47,074 nucleotides of DNA, from assembly GCA_947178105.1 (NCBI GenBank), contig CAMWXD010000032.1, positions 1 through 47,074 of the forward strand, given 5' to 3'. Both the position numbers and the translations under genes were made by a program. Origin of the DNA: an uncultured Eubacterium sp. Lineage in GTDB: Bacteria; Bacillota; Clostridia; Lachnospirales; Lachnospiraceae. Positions 16,928-24,163 of this stretch are shown in pieces (the stretch's first letter is position 1; each line of letters opens with the position of its first letter). The notes under the pieces are model-generated. The model was given only the letters and a program-made list of their open reading frames with translations, was not told the origin of the DNA and searched no databases.

Positions 16928-17146
16928 ATGATAGCATTGGCAGGAACCATACAAGGAAACACAATTATTGTTGAAAATGACAGCATCACCAATTATGACG
17001 GCAAGGATGTGATCCTGACTATTTTAGATCAGCCATATCATAAGGCAAGAAAAAAAATTGACTGGAACCAGTACGGCATAGAGACAGAGCGTGGGAAGTA
17101 TGTCGAAGAATATATGGAGGAAATAAGAGGAAATGATCGAATCTAG
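16928..17146 (+). CDS. vapB: VapB-like antitoxin
   Basis: This 72-aa acidic protein lies directly before a PIN-domain toxin and overlaps it by 14 bp, the normal arrangement of VapBC pairs. The first half (ALAGTIQGNTIIVENDSITNYDGKDVILTIL) looks like a small beta-rich DNA-binding region, and the second half (DWNQYGIETERGKYVEEYMEEI) is likely the toxin-binding tail. A strong GGGAGGG ribosome binding site precedes ATG 16928. The assignment rests mainly on its partner and position; the exact antitoxin fold is not certain. Confidence 0.75.
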   Translation: MIALAGTIQGNTIIVENDSITNYDGKDVILTILDQPYHKARKKIDWNQYGIETERGKYVEEYMEEIRGNDRI

Positions 17147-17555
17147 GCGTATTTTTATAGACACATCACCCTATATCTACTATCTTGAAAAGAATTCAAT
17201 GTATGGAAATAAAGTAAAAGAATTTCTAATGCGTAATTATGATTCAGGCAGCGAATTTGTGACATCAGCTATTACAATAGAAGAATATTCGATTGTCCCC
17301 TATCGGGAAGAAAACACAAAACTGCTGAACGATTTTGAACTGCTGCTAGAAGATATGGAAACAAAAGTTGTCGATATCACAAAAACAATCGCAAAAAAAG
17401 CAGCTCAAATTCGTGCAGACTATAAAAATTTTAAAGCAATGGACGCATTGCAGCTTGCGGCTGCGTTGCAAAGTGGATGCAGCATTTTTCTCACAAATGA
17501 CAAGCAGCTACGACAATTTAAAGAATTGAACGTTATGACTATGGAACATTTATAA
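17133..17555 (+). CDS. vapC: VapC-like PIN-domain ribonuclease toxin
   Basis: This 140-aa protein has the PIN-domain acidic set: Asp in FIDTSPYIYYLEK, Glu in TSAITIEEYSIVPY, Asp in KAMDALQLAAAL and Asp in FLTNDKQLRQF. VapC toxins cleave tRNA or rRNA and are blocked by the linked VapB. AGAGGAA precedes ATG 17133, inside the end of the antitoxin gene. In this element it probably serves to keep the element in the chromosome, because loss of the unstable antitoxin after excision and loss would be harmful. Confidence 0.9.
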   Translation: MIESRRIFIDTSPYIYYLEKNSMYGNKVKEFLMRNYDSGSEFVTSAITIEEYSIVPYREENTKLLNDFELLLEDMETKVVDITKTIAKKAAQIRADYKNFKAMDALQLAAALQSGCSIFLTNDKQLRQFKELNVMTMEHL

Positions 17556-17696
17556 ACTGCAAGCAAACTGCCATCATCAATGCGAAGCTTCCTCTGCTCA
17601 TGGGCGAATACTGTTCGAAAAAATTTTTCAGTATGTACAGGCACAGCGGACGATCACGGCTCATATATTGAATAAAAACAGCAGGAATGTGATCAC

Positions 17697-17894
17697 TTGG
17701 GAAAACCAACCTATTATCTTTGGTATAACAACGATTCTTCACCAGAAGAATATCTAAATACAAAAGAGCGATACACAAAATTGGGATTTCGGGTTGTCAC
17801 GTTTAAGGATGGCGAGAATCATCAGGATATTCAAGAAGGAATAAGATCCGTGATTAAAAACCATATTGCCGATTTCAACAGGGAAAGGATGTGA
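17697..17894 (+). CDS. Small unknown protein preceding the recombinase
   Basis: This 65-aa protein begins with a TTG at 17697, with AGGA about 9 nt upstream; a TAA in the same frame at 17673 excludes a longer form. I do not recognise a domain. It is Tyr- and Lys-rich (GKPTYYLWYNNDSSPEEY, then KLGFRVVTFKDG) with a predicted alpha/beta pattern and no membrane segment. It ends 4 bp before the recombinase ATG and must be co-translated with it, so a role as a recombination directionality or accessory factor is possible but unproved. The 141-bp gap before it holds a small hairpin (ATACTG / CAGTAT) and no other gene. Confidence 0.65.
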   Translation: MGKPTYYLWYNNDSSPEEYLNTKERYTKLGFRVVTFKDGENHQDIQEGIRSVIKNHIADFNRERM

Positions 17895-17898
17895 GCCA

Positions 17899-19797
17899 AT
17901 GAACGCAGGATACGTCCGATTATCCAAAGATGACAATAAACGAAATTATTCTTCCATCGAAAACCAAAAATTAATCATCCGCCAATATGCCTCTGAACAT
18001 AACCTGGCCATTGACCGCTGGTATGAGGATGACGGTGTTTCTGGCTATCTTTTTGACCGCCCCGGTTTTAAACAGCTTATGGATGATTTAGACAAAGATA
18101 TTGATACTGTCATTGTAAAAGATTTTTCCAGATTGGGCAGACATAATGCAAAAATACTGCTTCTGCTGGATGCATTTCAAGAGCGGGGCAAACGCCTGAT
18201 TGTGATTGATGATCATTACAACAGTGAGGTGTCCGAGGATGACACGATCGGTATCACAACATGGTTTAATGAACGTTCTGTCAAAGATACAAGTAAGAAA
18301 ATCCGTCATGCGTTAGGTGCAAAGCAAAAAGAAGGCACACTGATGACACAGCCACCATTTGGATATCGAAGAACAGGAAAAAAGAGAGAAACTCTTGAAA
18401 TCGTACCAAAAGAAGCAAAATTTATCAAATTGATCTACGATTTATACATTCAAGGATGCGGTTATCGAAAAATATCTGCTTATCTTACAGGGCAGGGAGC
18501 CCCTACTCCTTCCATGATCCGCAGAGAACGAGAATTGGAAGAAGGCATAAACACGAACCGCCATGTCGCTGCTGTCTGGTCTGATGGTATGGTCAAAGAC
18601 ATCTTGGATAATGATTTTTATATCGGTACTTTCCGTTTACGGAAAAGAGCCAGAAATACCGTCCATGGAAAGGACAAGCGTGTCCCAAAAGATAAACAGT
18701 ATATTTTTGAAAATCATCATCCGGCGGTCATTGACAAAATGACCTATGACCTGGTACAGGAATTAAAAGAGAAGCGTACAAAATCCCGCTATAAAGGCAG
18801 CCGGGGACAATGGACTGGTTCTGAAATCCCCAATCCGTTTGGAAGCTGCCTTTACTGTAAGGACTGCGGCAGTAAACTAACACCTATTGAACGGCGGACA
18901 TCAGCCAGAGTGCGCAAATATTACATTTGCAGTACATACAACACAAAAGGGAAACGCTATTGCCCTAAGGCACATTTAATTGAAGAACAGAACCTTATGA
19001 CGGATATAGCTAATTATATTCGCATGTGCCGAAATGCCCTTTGTGAAGTGATAGCTGCCTATGATAGGAACGATTTCGAAGCAGAGCAGAAAACCATAGA
19101 AGAAACATGCATTGCTGTCAGTGAAGATATAGACGAAGTAAAAAAGCAGCTACAAACCTTATTTTCACAGAAAATCAAAGACATTGCCGCCAATCCGGAC
19201 AATGAAGATTTAATCAAGGAAAGTTATGATTCCATACAGCAAAATCTAACAGCACGAATCCGTGCTCTTGAATCGCAGCATGACAAGTTGAAGCACACCA
19301 GGCTGAAAACTCCTGATGTAAAAGGCAAGTTGCATACAGCGCTTGAAGTTGTGGATGATGTTATCCAAAGAGGAACATTGAACCGCAGAGATATCGAAAT
19401 TTTAATAGAACGGATCGAGGTTGATGAAAATGGCCTGCCGGAAATGAAATTAAAATATAGTTTATCCGGTTTCGTTCATTGCAGTGCAAATGAAGAACTA
19501 AACCGTCACGAAAATGAAATTATCCTGGCAGCTATGTATTTCATCAGAGACGATAACAGCGGATTTACCTCCGCTAAATATCTTTCAAAACAGCTTACTG
19601 ATATAGGCTATCCCAAATCCACGAAATCTGTGCTGCCATATATTGCAGTGATGATTGAGATGGGGATGATAGAACCTTGTGAAAACAAGCGAAAACCTTA
19701 TACCATTTTAAAAAGCAAAGCAGAAATCGAACAGATCATTGCAAATTTTAAGCAAAGCTTTCTACCTGAATATCATACTGAGCAGCTATATACGTAA
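17899..19797 (+). CDS. Large serine recombinase (resolvase/recombinase/zinc-ribbon)
   Basis: This 632-aa protein is a large serine recombinase like those of TnpX/Tn4451-type elements and serine integrases. The resolvase domain starts GYVRLSKDD with the nucleophile Ser at residue 9; VIVKDFSRLGRH and the later helix follow. The Recombinase domain covers about residues 150-270 (PPFGYRRTGKKRETLEIVP onward). A zinc ribbon comes next (CLYCKDCGSKL ... YYICSTYN), then a coiled coil with many Glu/Gln/Lys and a C-terminal DUF4368-like region. ATG 17899 is chosen over 17866, as AAAGGA precedes it and the earlier start lies inside the upstream gene. It is expected to catalyse integration and excision at the CAGGCGGTATGC cores. 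Confidence 0.93.
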   Translation: MNAGYVRLSKDDNKRNYSSIENQKLIIRQYASEHNLAIDRWYEDDGVSGYLFDRPGFKQLMDDLDKDIDTVIVKDFSRLGRHNAKILLLLDAFQERGKRLIVIDDHYNSEVSEDDTIGITTWFNERSVKDTSKKIRHALGAKQKEGTLMTQPPFGYRRTGKKRETLEIVPKEAKFIKLIYDLYIQGCGYRKISAYLTGQGAPTPSMIRRERELEEGINTNRHVAAVWSDGMVKDILDNDFYIGTFRLRKRARNTVHGKDKRVPKDKQYIFENHHPAVIDKMTYDLVQELKEKRTKSRYKGSRGQWTGSEIPNPFGSCLYCKDCGSKLTPIERRTSARVRKYYICSTYNTKGKRYCPKAHLIEEQNLMTDIANYIRMCRNALCEVIAAYDRNDFEAEQKTIEETCIAVSEDIDEVKKQLQTLFSQKIKDIAANPDNEDLIKESYDSIQQNLTARIRALESQHDKLKHTRLKTPDVKGKLHTALEVVDDVIQRGTLNRRDIEILIERIEVDENGLPEMKLKYSLSGFVHCSANEELNRHENEIILAAMYFIRDDNSGFTSAKYLSKQLTDIGYPKSTKSVLPYIAVMIEMGMIEPCENKRKPYTILKSKAEIEQIIANFKQSFLPEYHTEQLYT

Positions 19798-19820
19798 AAT
19801 TTACATAATCATAACGTCAA

Positions 19821-19832
19821 CAGGCGGTATGC
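19821..19832. repeat. Right attachment-site core of the integrated element
   Basis: This is the second exact copy of CAGGCGGTATGC, joined to the 3' part of the interrupted substrate-binding protein gene. The inverted ATTTACATAAT box at 19799-19809 lies just inside the element and overlaps the region after the recombinase stop. Confidence 0.8.
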
Positions 19833-20386
19833 CGCAGATGGTATTTGAATACGTTTTAAAGAAAAACGGCATCGACCCATCGGACGTAAAGATCGACCAG
19901 GGCATCGATTTCGGCTCGACTGCTGCCGCTTTTTCTGGCGGCAAAGGCGCTTATACGGTAGAATTTGAGCCTTCTGCAACCGCCCTGGAACAGGAAGGCG
20001 CCGGCTTTGTCGTAAGCTCCATCGGCGTAGAATCGGGCTATGTGCCGTACACCGCTTTCAGTGTCAAACAAAGCTATCTGGATAAACATAAAAACGTGAT
20101 CCAGTCCTTTACCAACGCGCTGCAAAAAGGCATGGACTATGTTTCCTCCCACTCCAGTGAGGAGATCGCCAAGACAATAAAGCCGCAGTTTTCCGAAACA
20201 GACCCGGATGCGCTCACCGCTATCGTAGAACGTTACCATGCCCAGGATACCTGGAAAAACGATCTTGTCTTTACACAGGAAAGCTTTGACCTGCTGCTGG
20301 ATATTTTGGAAGATTCAGAAGTAATTACAGAGCGGCCGCCATACGATGCACTCGTAACGACGGAATTTGCCGAAAAAGCAAAATAA
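19833..20386 (+). pseudogene. ABC substrate-binding lipoprotein, 3' part
   Basis: This is the distal half of the interrupted solute-binding protein, beginning within a Pro codon (CCG, 19832-19834) and ending at TAA 20384-20386. It reads PQMVFEYVLKKNGIDP, then AYTVEFEPSATALEQEGAG and YVPYTAFSVKQSYLDKHK, typical of the second lobe of NMT1/SsuA-type proteins. In the present arrangement it has no own signal peptide or clear start. The frame is open upstream into the end of the recombinase region from 19739, but that is not expected to give an exported protein. A strong terminator follows. Confidence 0.85.
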
Positions 20387-20397
20387 TGGTTCTATAT

Positions 20398-20443
20398 CCA
20401 GCCCTTTTTGCGGAAATTGAATCTCAAAAGGGCTGGGTTTGTT
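20398..20443 (+). terminator. Terminator after the substrate-binding protein gene
   Basis: An 11-bp stem CCAGCCCTTTT / AAAAGGGCTGG is followed by GTTTGTTACTTTT, 11 bases after the stop codon. Confidence 0.8.
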
Positions 20444-20467
20444 ACTTTTGCTTCGTTAAAATACATA

Positions 20468-20496
20468 TTGAACCTTTGAAATACATATGTTATAAT
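20468..20496 (+). promoter_or_regulatory. Promoter of the antisense RNA of the Fst-like locus
   Basis: TTGAAC (20468-20473) and TATAAT (20491-20496) are 17 bases apart. Transcription would start near 20503 and run toward the toxin gene. No gene is present directly downstream on this strand. Confidence 0.75.
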
Positions 20497-20502
20497 GCCA
20501 GT

Positions 20503-20587
20503 AGGCAAAAAGCTGTAATAAGTCCATCTGGACAAAAATGAACCCTGAAACCGTGTTGCACCACAGTTTCAGGGTTCTTCTTTACTT
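20503..20587 (+). ncRNA. Putative antitoxin RNA of a Fst/par-like type I system
   Basis: A short RNA of about 80 nt is predicted between the promoter at 20468-20496 and the terminator at 20540-20577. It contains AAAAAGCTGTAATAA (20507-20521) followed by CCATCTG, the same sense-strand sequence as at the toxin start region (20690-20704 plus 20708-20714). It is therefore complementary to the toxin mRNA around its start codon, as well as at the shared terminator. This is the arrangement of RNA II in the Enterococcus par locus. Confidence 0.65.
20540..20577. terminator. Bidirectional terminator shared by toxin mRNA and antisense RNA
   Basis: A stem of 12 bp (GAACCCTGAAAC / GTTTCAGGGTTC) with further pairing in the loop is followed by TTCTTTACTTTT on the plus strand and by ATTTTTG on the minus strand. 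Confidence 0.8.
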
Positions 20588-20612
20588 TTATAGTGGCAAA
20601 GCGCCCACTAGG

Positions 20613-20711
20613 TTATTTGTTGTCCTTATGGTCACCGTCTAACCATTTGATGATGTAGTGGCAGGCTACACCAGCCGCAACAGCGACAAAAAAAGCTGTA
20701 ATAATTTCCAT
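20613..20711 (-). CDS. Fst-like small membrane toxin (32 aa)
   Basis: This 32-residue protein has one hydrophobic helix (MEIITAFFVAVAAGVACHYI) followed by a charged tail (IKWLDGDHKDNK). The pattern of a short membrane helix, then K-W-L-D and a charged C-terminus, is that of Fst/Ldr-type type I toxins, which insert in the membrane and halt growth. AGGAGGAGG lies ahead of ATG 20711. The upstream leader contains CCTGGCAACAGG, a small hairpin abutting the ribosome binding site. A promoter at 20758-20786 drives it, and the antisense RNA at 20503 onward is expected to block translation. The gene is too short for ordinary gene calling. Toxicity is inferred from family likeness and the RNA layout. 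Confidence 0.75.
   Translation of the reverse strand: MEIITAFFVAVAAGVACHYIIKWLDGDHKDNK
20690..20704. repeat. Direct repeat shared by toxin start region and antisense RNA
   Basis: AAAAAGCTGTAATAA here is identical to 20507-20521, and CCATCTG follows both copies. One copy lies in each of the two convergent RNAs, so they can pair over this segment, like DRa/DRb of the par locus. Confidence 0.75.
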
Positions 20712-20757
20712 CTGAACACCTCCTCCTGTTGCCAGGTATCGGTAGGACAACAAAAGG

Positions 20758-20786
20758 ATTATACCATATTTGCCATTATTCAACAA
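20758..20786 (-). promoter_or_regulatory. Promoter of the Fst-like toxin mRNA
   Basis: On the minus strand TTGTTG (20781-20786) and TATAAT (20758-20763) are separated by 17 bases, and the -10 is preceded by TATGG. The start codon is about 45 bases downstream. Confidence 0.65.
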
Positions 20787-20915
20787 TATGTTCTGTCAAC
20801 ATCTTAAAAGTCTTTTAGGATGTTTTTTCATCCCTTTTTTATGCCTTTTTATCTACCACTTTCTGTCATATTGTGCTACAATAGTAATAAATTACAGAAA
20901 GGAGGCAATACGCCA

Positions 20916-21431
20916 ATGCAAAAGTACAGGCTATTCTTTGTAAGGCTGCTACTTGCTATCGTACTGTCTGGCTCCCTCGTTCCGTCCATACCGCTTCTGG
21001 CACCGGATGCTGCACAGCCGGCGGTTACCGTTTTCGCAAGTACCAGCTACAACAAAGCCACTGTCAAAAAGGTACAAAAAAAGCTGAACCGCAAAGGCTA
21101 CGACTGCGGTACTCCAGACGGCATCCGCGGAAGCAAAACCTCTGACGCGATCAGGGAATATCAAAAAGACCATGACCTGAAAGTGACTGGCACTGTAAAT
21201 GCATCACTGTTAAAGTCACTGAATATCAAAGGCGTCAAAGAAACGTCGTCCCAAGGCTCCGGCAGTTCTGCGCGTGTTTCTGACACAAGAGAGCTTACCG
21301 TGTATGTCACGGACACCGGCAGTAAATACCACCGTGACGGATGCAGATACCTGAGCCGCTCCAAGCACGCCATAGACTTATCCGTTGCACAGTCCCTGGG
21401 ATATGATGCATGTTCTGTCTGCCGGCCATAA
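20916..21431 (+). CDS. Secreted peptidoglycan-binding protein with C-terminal Cys motif
   Basis: This 171-aa protein has a signal peptide (LFFVRLLLAIVLSGSLVPSI), then a PG_binding_1 domain at about residues 45-100 (ATVKKVQKKLNRKGYDCGTPDGI ... AIREYQKDHDLKVTG). A Ser/Gly linker and a small C-terminal module follow: YVTDTGSKYHRDGCRYLSRSK ... CSVCRP (given by its ends), whose C-x~27-C-x2-C pattern with His resembles the short metal-binding or disulfide module appended to exported nucleases and lipoproteins. ATG 20916 has AAGGAGG upstream. A role at the cell wall is likely; the enzymatic activity, if any, is unknown. Confidence 0.8.
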   Translation: MQKYRLFFVRLLLAIVLSGSLVPSIPLLAPDAAQPAVTVFASTSYNKATVKKVQKKLNRKGYDCGTPDGIRGSKTSDAIREYQKDHDLKVTGTVNASLLKSLNIKGVKETSSQGSGSSARVSDTRELTVYVTDTGSKYHRDGCRYLSRSKHAIDLSVAQSLGYDACSVCRP

Positions 21432-21466
21432 GCCTTTGCCGCTTGCTTTACATATTAAACCACATG

Positions 21467-21508
21467 AAAAACAGCAGGAACACTATGATTGGCTTTCCTG
21501 CTGTTTTT
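21467..21508. terminator. Bidirectional terminator between convergent genes
   Basis: A 14-bp stem AAAAACAGCAGGAA / TTCCTGCTGTTTTT lies between the peptidoglycan-binding protein gene and the ECF S-component gene, with A and T runs serving both strands. Confidence 0.85.
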
Positions 21509-21538
21509 ATCCTTATTCCTTTTATGTACAGGGCGCTC

Positions 21539-22060
21539 TTATGCCTCCTGCACCGCCTGCCTGAGATCCGGCACCTTTAGCAATACCGGATACAGCACTA
21601 TGCTGATCGCCAGCCCGCTGACGCCCTGGATCACATTCGCCGGTATGCTTGCGGCTGCTCCCGCGCCGTAAATGACAGATTCACAGAGAAAATATCCGCC
21701 TGCCACAAGCACGATATCTGCAATTCCGCCCAGAATCACCGCTGCATAGCAGCTCTTTGACGTCCGCCCGATTTTTCTGTAAAGCACGCCTGCTGCAAAC
21801 GCCACTGCGCCTTTGATCACAAATGTAATCGGTACATAGATAAAATATCCGCCGATCAGGTCAGCCATCGCAGAACCGATGCCTGCCGCAAGCAGCCCCC
21901 ATGCCGGGCCAAGCATTACGCCTGAAAGGATCACAATGGCATCGCCTGGATGGATATAGCCGTTCGTGCCGGGCGTAGGAATACGGATCGACATCGTTGC
22001 GACACAGGCAAGCGCTGCAAACAGAGCCGCTGTCACAATTTTTTTCAGATTGGAATTCAT
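21539..22060 (-). CDS. ECF transporter S component (vitamin-type)
   Basis: This 173-aa integral membrane protein with about five to six helices is the substrate-binding S component of an energy-coupling-factor transporter. The start LKKIVTAALFAALACVATMSIRIP, then GYIHPGDAIVILSGVMLGPAWGLLAAGIGSAMADL, fits the group containing HmpT, PanT and PdxU-like proteins (named by their ends). The exact vitamin cannot be told. ATG 22060 is chosen over a TTG at 22066, with AGAGG 8 nt upstream. No EcfA or EcfT gene is nearby, so it would use the shared module encoded elsewhere. The start region is paired in a leader hairpin. Confidence 0.88.
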   Translation of the reverse strand: MNSNLKKIVTAALFAALACVATMSIRIPTPGTNGYIHPGDAIVILSGVMLGPAWGLLAAGIGSAMADLIGGYFIYVPITFVIKGAVAFAAGVLYRKIGRTSKSCYAAVILGGIADIVLVAGGYFLCESVIYGAGAAASIPANVIQGVSGLAISIVLYPVLLKVPDLRQAVQEA

Positions 22061-22126
22061 AATCAAGACCTCTTTTCTTTTTATTGATATTGTCAGAACC
22101 TACTTTATGACAAATCTGTCTTGATT
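22061..22126 (-). promoter_or_regulatory. Leader hairpin masking the ECF S-component start
   Basis: AATCAAGAC and GTCTTGATT (22061-22069 and 22118-22126) can form a 9-bp stem that takes in bases between the ribosome binding site and the start codon. Nested inside is TTGTCA / TGACAA (22090-22095 and 22108-22113). It could be a translational riboswitch, an RNA thermometer-like fold or an operator; no known vitamin riboswitch core was recognised. Confidence 0.45.
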
Positions 22127-22196
22127 AAAATAGCCAATAATCAAATAATCGGCCATGCCAATTTTTTCAATAATGCAGCAAAGTATTTCTTGGATC

Positions 22197-23978
22197 TCAG
22201 CCTTCATCCGTAAAAGGAACATCTTGGATACAGGACACGTCATATTGATAAGCGCCAAGATCTCCTCCATCTTCACCTATGTGATAAATGTCCAAAGGTA
22301 CTTTGATATACATTTGGTCGCCTACCCATTTATCCTCATTGTTCATAAATTGCTGCAATATCAGTTTGTCATAAATAACAAACTGAGCAGAATAATCTAA
22401 TTTTCTCTGAAATTCCGTGCCGTCATAAACAAAATCCAGCCCAACCGGAATCGTATGCGAAAAATCTCCTTCGATCTCCTCAAACACTACCATTGGCACA
22501 TCAATTTTTACCAGCGCAGCCTGCGAGGTTACTTTATAATCCTCTATGGATGGGAAGTAGTATTGCGCATAGCCCGGATAAGTCCCGATATTTGCCTTCT
22601 CCGGCTTCACATCACAAACCAGCACTGCGGACATTGTTGTAACCGTATTTCCCTCAATTGCGCCGCGTGTAATTGTAATCTGAACTTCTGGCTGAAAAAC
22701 AGTCCGGCAACTGAGAAAATCTGGATATATATAATAGTCAGAGCTGCCGCCAATTCCGCCTGGGCCGCCGCTAATTCCGCCTGAATCACCGCCTGTAACT
22801 GGCGGATCTGTCACATCAATCGACGGGCCTGTCGGTATCACTGCCGGGCCTGTCGGTATACTCGGCGTACTTACAGGAGACCTGTAGTATGAGCCAGATG
22901 ACGTATTAACCTGAATCGGTTTTTTTTCGATCGTCCCGTCTGCTTTTTTCACTGTAATCGTACTATTTGTATAGTTATTGATATTTACCTGCGCATCCTT
23001 GGACCGAATATCTACTGTACTGTTTTCTGCGCCTTTATTCAGCGTAATATCCACTGACGCATGTGCGGTAATATTAACAGGCGCTTCTGAAACAAGCACC
23101 GTTCCGGCTGCGGACGATTCGATCGTCGTATTAATCGGCGCTTCCGGTTTTCCTGAAATCGAAATTTCCATCTTGGCGCTGATCGATACTTCATCGACCT
23201 TGCCATTTACTTCCAGCTTGACCTTCGCGTCTTTGCAGGAAAATGCAATACGCCCCAGGCGTGCGCCTTGATTGACCACAATACGCGCCGCGCTGGCAAG
23301 TACATTCATCACATTGCCGACTGCTTTTTCCACCCACGTATCCGACTTGATTGCCTGGATGGTAATAGACTGAAAGACGCCGCTGTTTTCAATATCACAT
23401 GCCGGCGCATCCACAATCAGCTCCACACCGGAATAGGATCCGGCAGGGATCTGGAGCTTTGCCGCATCATTCGTACGGATTGTAAGCTTTTTCAGGTTCC
23501 TATCTGACAGTGCTTTCAAAAGCTCTGCCTGCGTGGACACTTGTGCCTCTGTCACAGCCTCCGTGTTTTCTTCCTGTGGCTGTACGACATTGACTCTGCA
23601 CCGGACAGTCTTGACCGAATTTTTATTGGATTTCTTCCGTGCATTCGTTTTCAGCTTTGCCCGGACTGTCGTCCTGCCTGCGGACTTTCCTTTCATCATA
23701 AACCCGGATTCCGTCTTTCCATACACCATCGCAATCGTACGGTCGTCTGTCGCTACCTTTTTCACCTTCCACCCAATCGTATTGTTTTTCAGTGTCATCT
23801 TGTTCGTCTGCCCGACTTTTAACGTCTTAAACGTTGTCCGCAGGCTGACATAAGGTTTTGCAGCTTTCGCGGCTTCCGTACGGATTGCCGGAAGCGCCGG
23901 ACACGCCATCAATACAGCAAGCGAAGCCGCAAGAATCCTTTTCACGCATGATTTTTTCACACGCTTTCCATAATGCAT
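22197..23978 (-). CDS. Large secreted protein with Ig-like N-domain and beta-rich module
   Basis: This 593-aa protein starts with a signal peptide (RILAASLAVLMACPALPAI). The N-terminal domain (about 42-130) is a bacterial Ig-like fold, PYVSLRTTFKTLKVGQTNKMTLKNNTIGWKV at its start. A beta-strand-rich module of about 200 residues follows (from TQAELLKALSDRNLKKLTI to about 355), then a Ser/Pro/Gly linker with repeated TGPAVIPTGP and GGxSGGxxG, and a C-terminal domain of about 180 residues. No LPXTG motif or C-terminal membrane anchor is visible, so it may be released or held by charge. Both the Ig-like and the 200-aa module are clearly paralogous to those of the protein at 44615-46966. Function unknown; adhesion is a guess. 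Confidence 0.8.
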   Translation of the reverse strand: MHYGKRVKKSCVKRILAASLAVLMACPALPAIRTEAAKAAKPYVSLRTTFKTLKVGQTNKMTLKNNTIGWKVKKVATDDRTIAMVYGKTESGFMMKGKSAGRTTVRAKLKTNARKKSNKNSVKTVRCRVNVVQPQEENTEAVTEAQVSTQAELLKALSDRNLKKLTIRTNDAAKLQIPAGSYSGVELIVDAPACDIENSGVFQSITIQAIKSDTWVEKAVGNVMNVLASAARIVVNQGARLGRIAFSCKDAKVKLEVNGKVDEVSISAKMEISISGKPEAPINTTIESSAAGTVLVSEAPVNITAHASVDITLNKGAENSTVDIRSKDAQVNINNYTNSTITVKKADGTIEKKPIQVNTSSGSYYRSPVSTPSIPTGPAVIPTGPSIDVTDPPVTGGDSGGISGGPGGIGGSSDYYIYPDFLSCRTVFQPEVQITITRGAIEGNTVTTMSAVLVCDVKPEKANIGTYPGYAQYYFPSIEDYKVTSQAALVKIDVPMVVFEEIEGDFSHTIPVGLDFVYDGTEFQRKLDYSAQFVIYDKLILQQFMNNEDKWVGDQMYIKVPLDIYHIGEDGGDLGAYQYDVSCIQDVPFTDEG

Positions 23979-24010
23979 AATTACCCTCCTTCTTAATTCT
24001 CATCATTTTT

Positions 24011-24077
24011 CTTATAAGGAAGTATTTTCTGAGAATCGCACCGTAAAACCCATAAAAACACCTGTTATCCTTATAAG
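24011..24077 (-). promoter_or_regulatory. Inverted repeat in the leader of the 593-aa secreted protein gene
   Basis: CTTATAAGGA at 24011-24020 and TCCTTATAAG at 24068-24077 can pair over 10 bp with a loop of 47 bases. The core CTTATAAG is itself a palindrome, so this may be two operator half-sites rather than an RNA stem. AAGGAGG precedes ATG 23978. Confidence 0.35.
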
Positions 24078-24163
24078 ATATACAATGAGTTTAACAGAAA
24101 GGTAAATTTTGGAAAGTGCTTTGGCACCATTCGCACTTTTTCGGGTATGTTTTGCAGGCTGTT

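Larger units (their letters stand above)
16805..19820 (+). mobile_element. 3.0-kb integrated element: VapBC, unknown 65-aa protein and serine recombinase
   Basis: The element lies between two copies of CAGGCGGTATGC inside the substrate-binding protein gene. Removing one core plus the intervening DNA (3028 bp) joins codon 168 (Met) to a Pro codon and restores a continuous 352-aa reading frame, so the insertion is precise and probably reversible. It encodes all its genes on the plus strand. The coding style is more A+T-rich than the host gene on either side. No conjugation, replication or phage genes are present, so it is a minimal site-specific element that may need help to move between cells. 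Confidence 0.85.
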
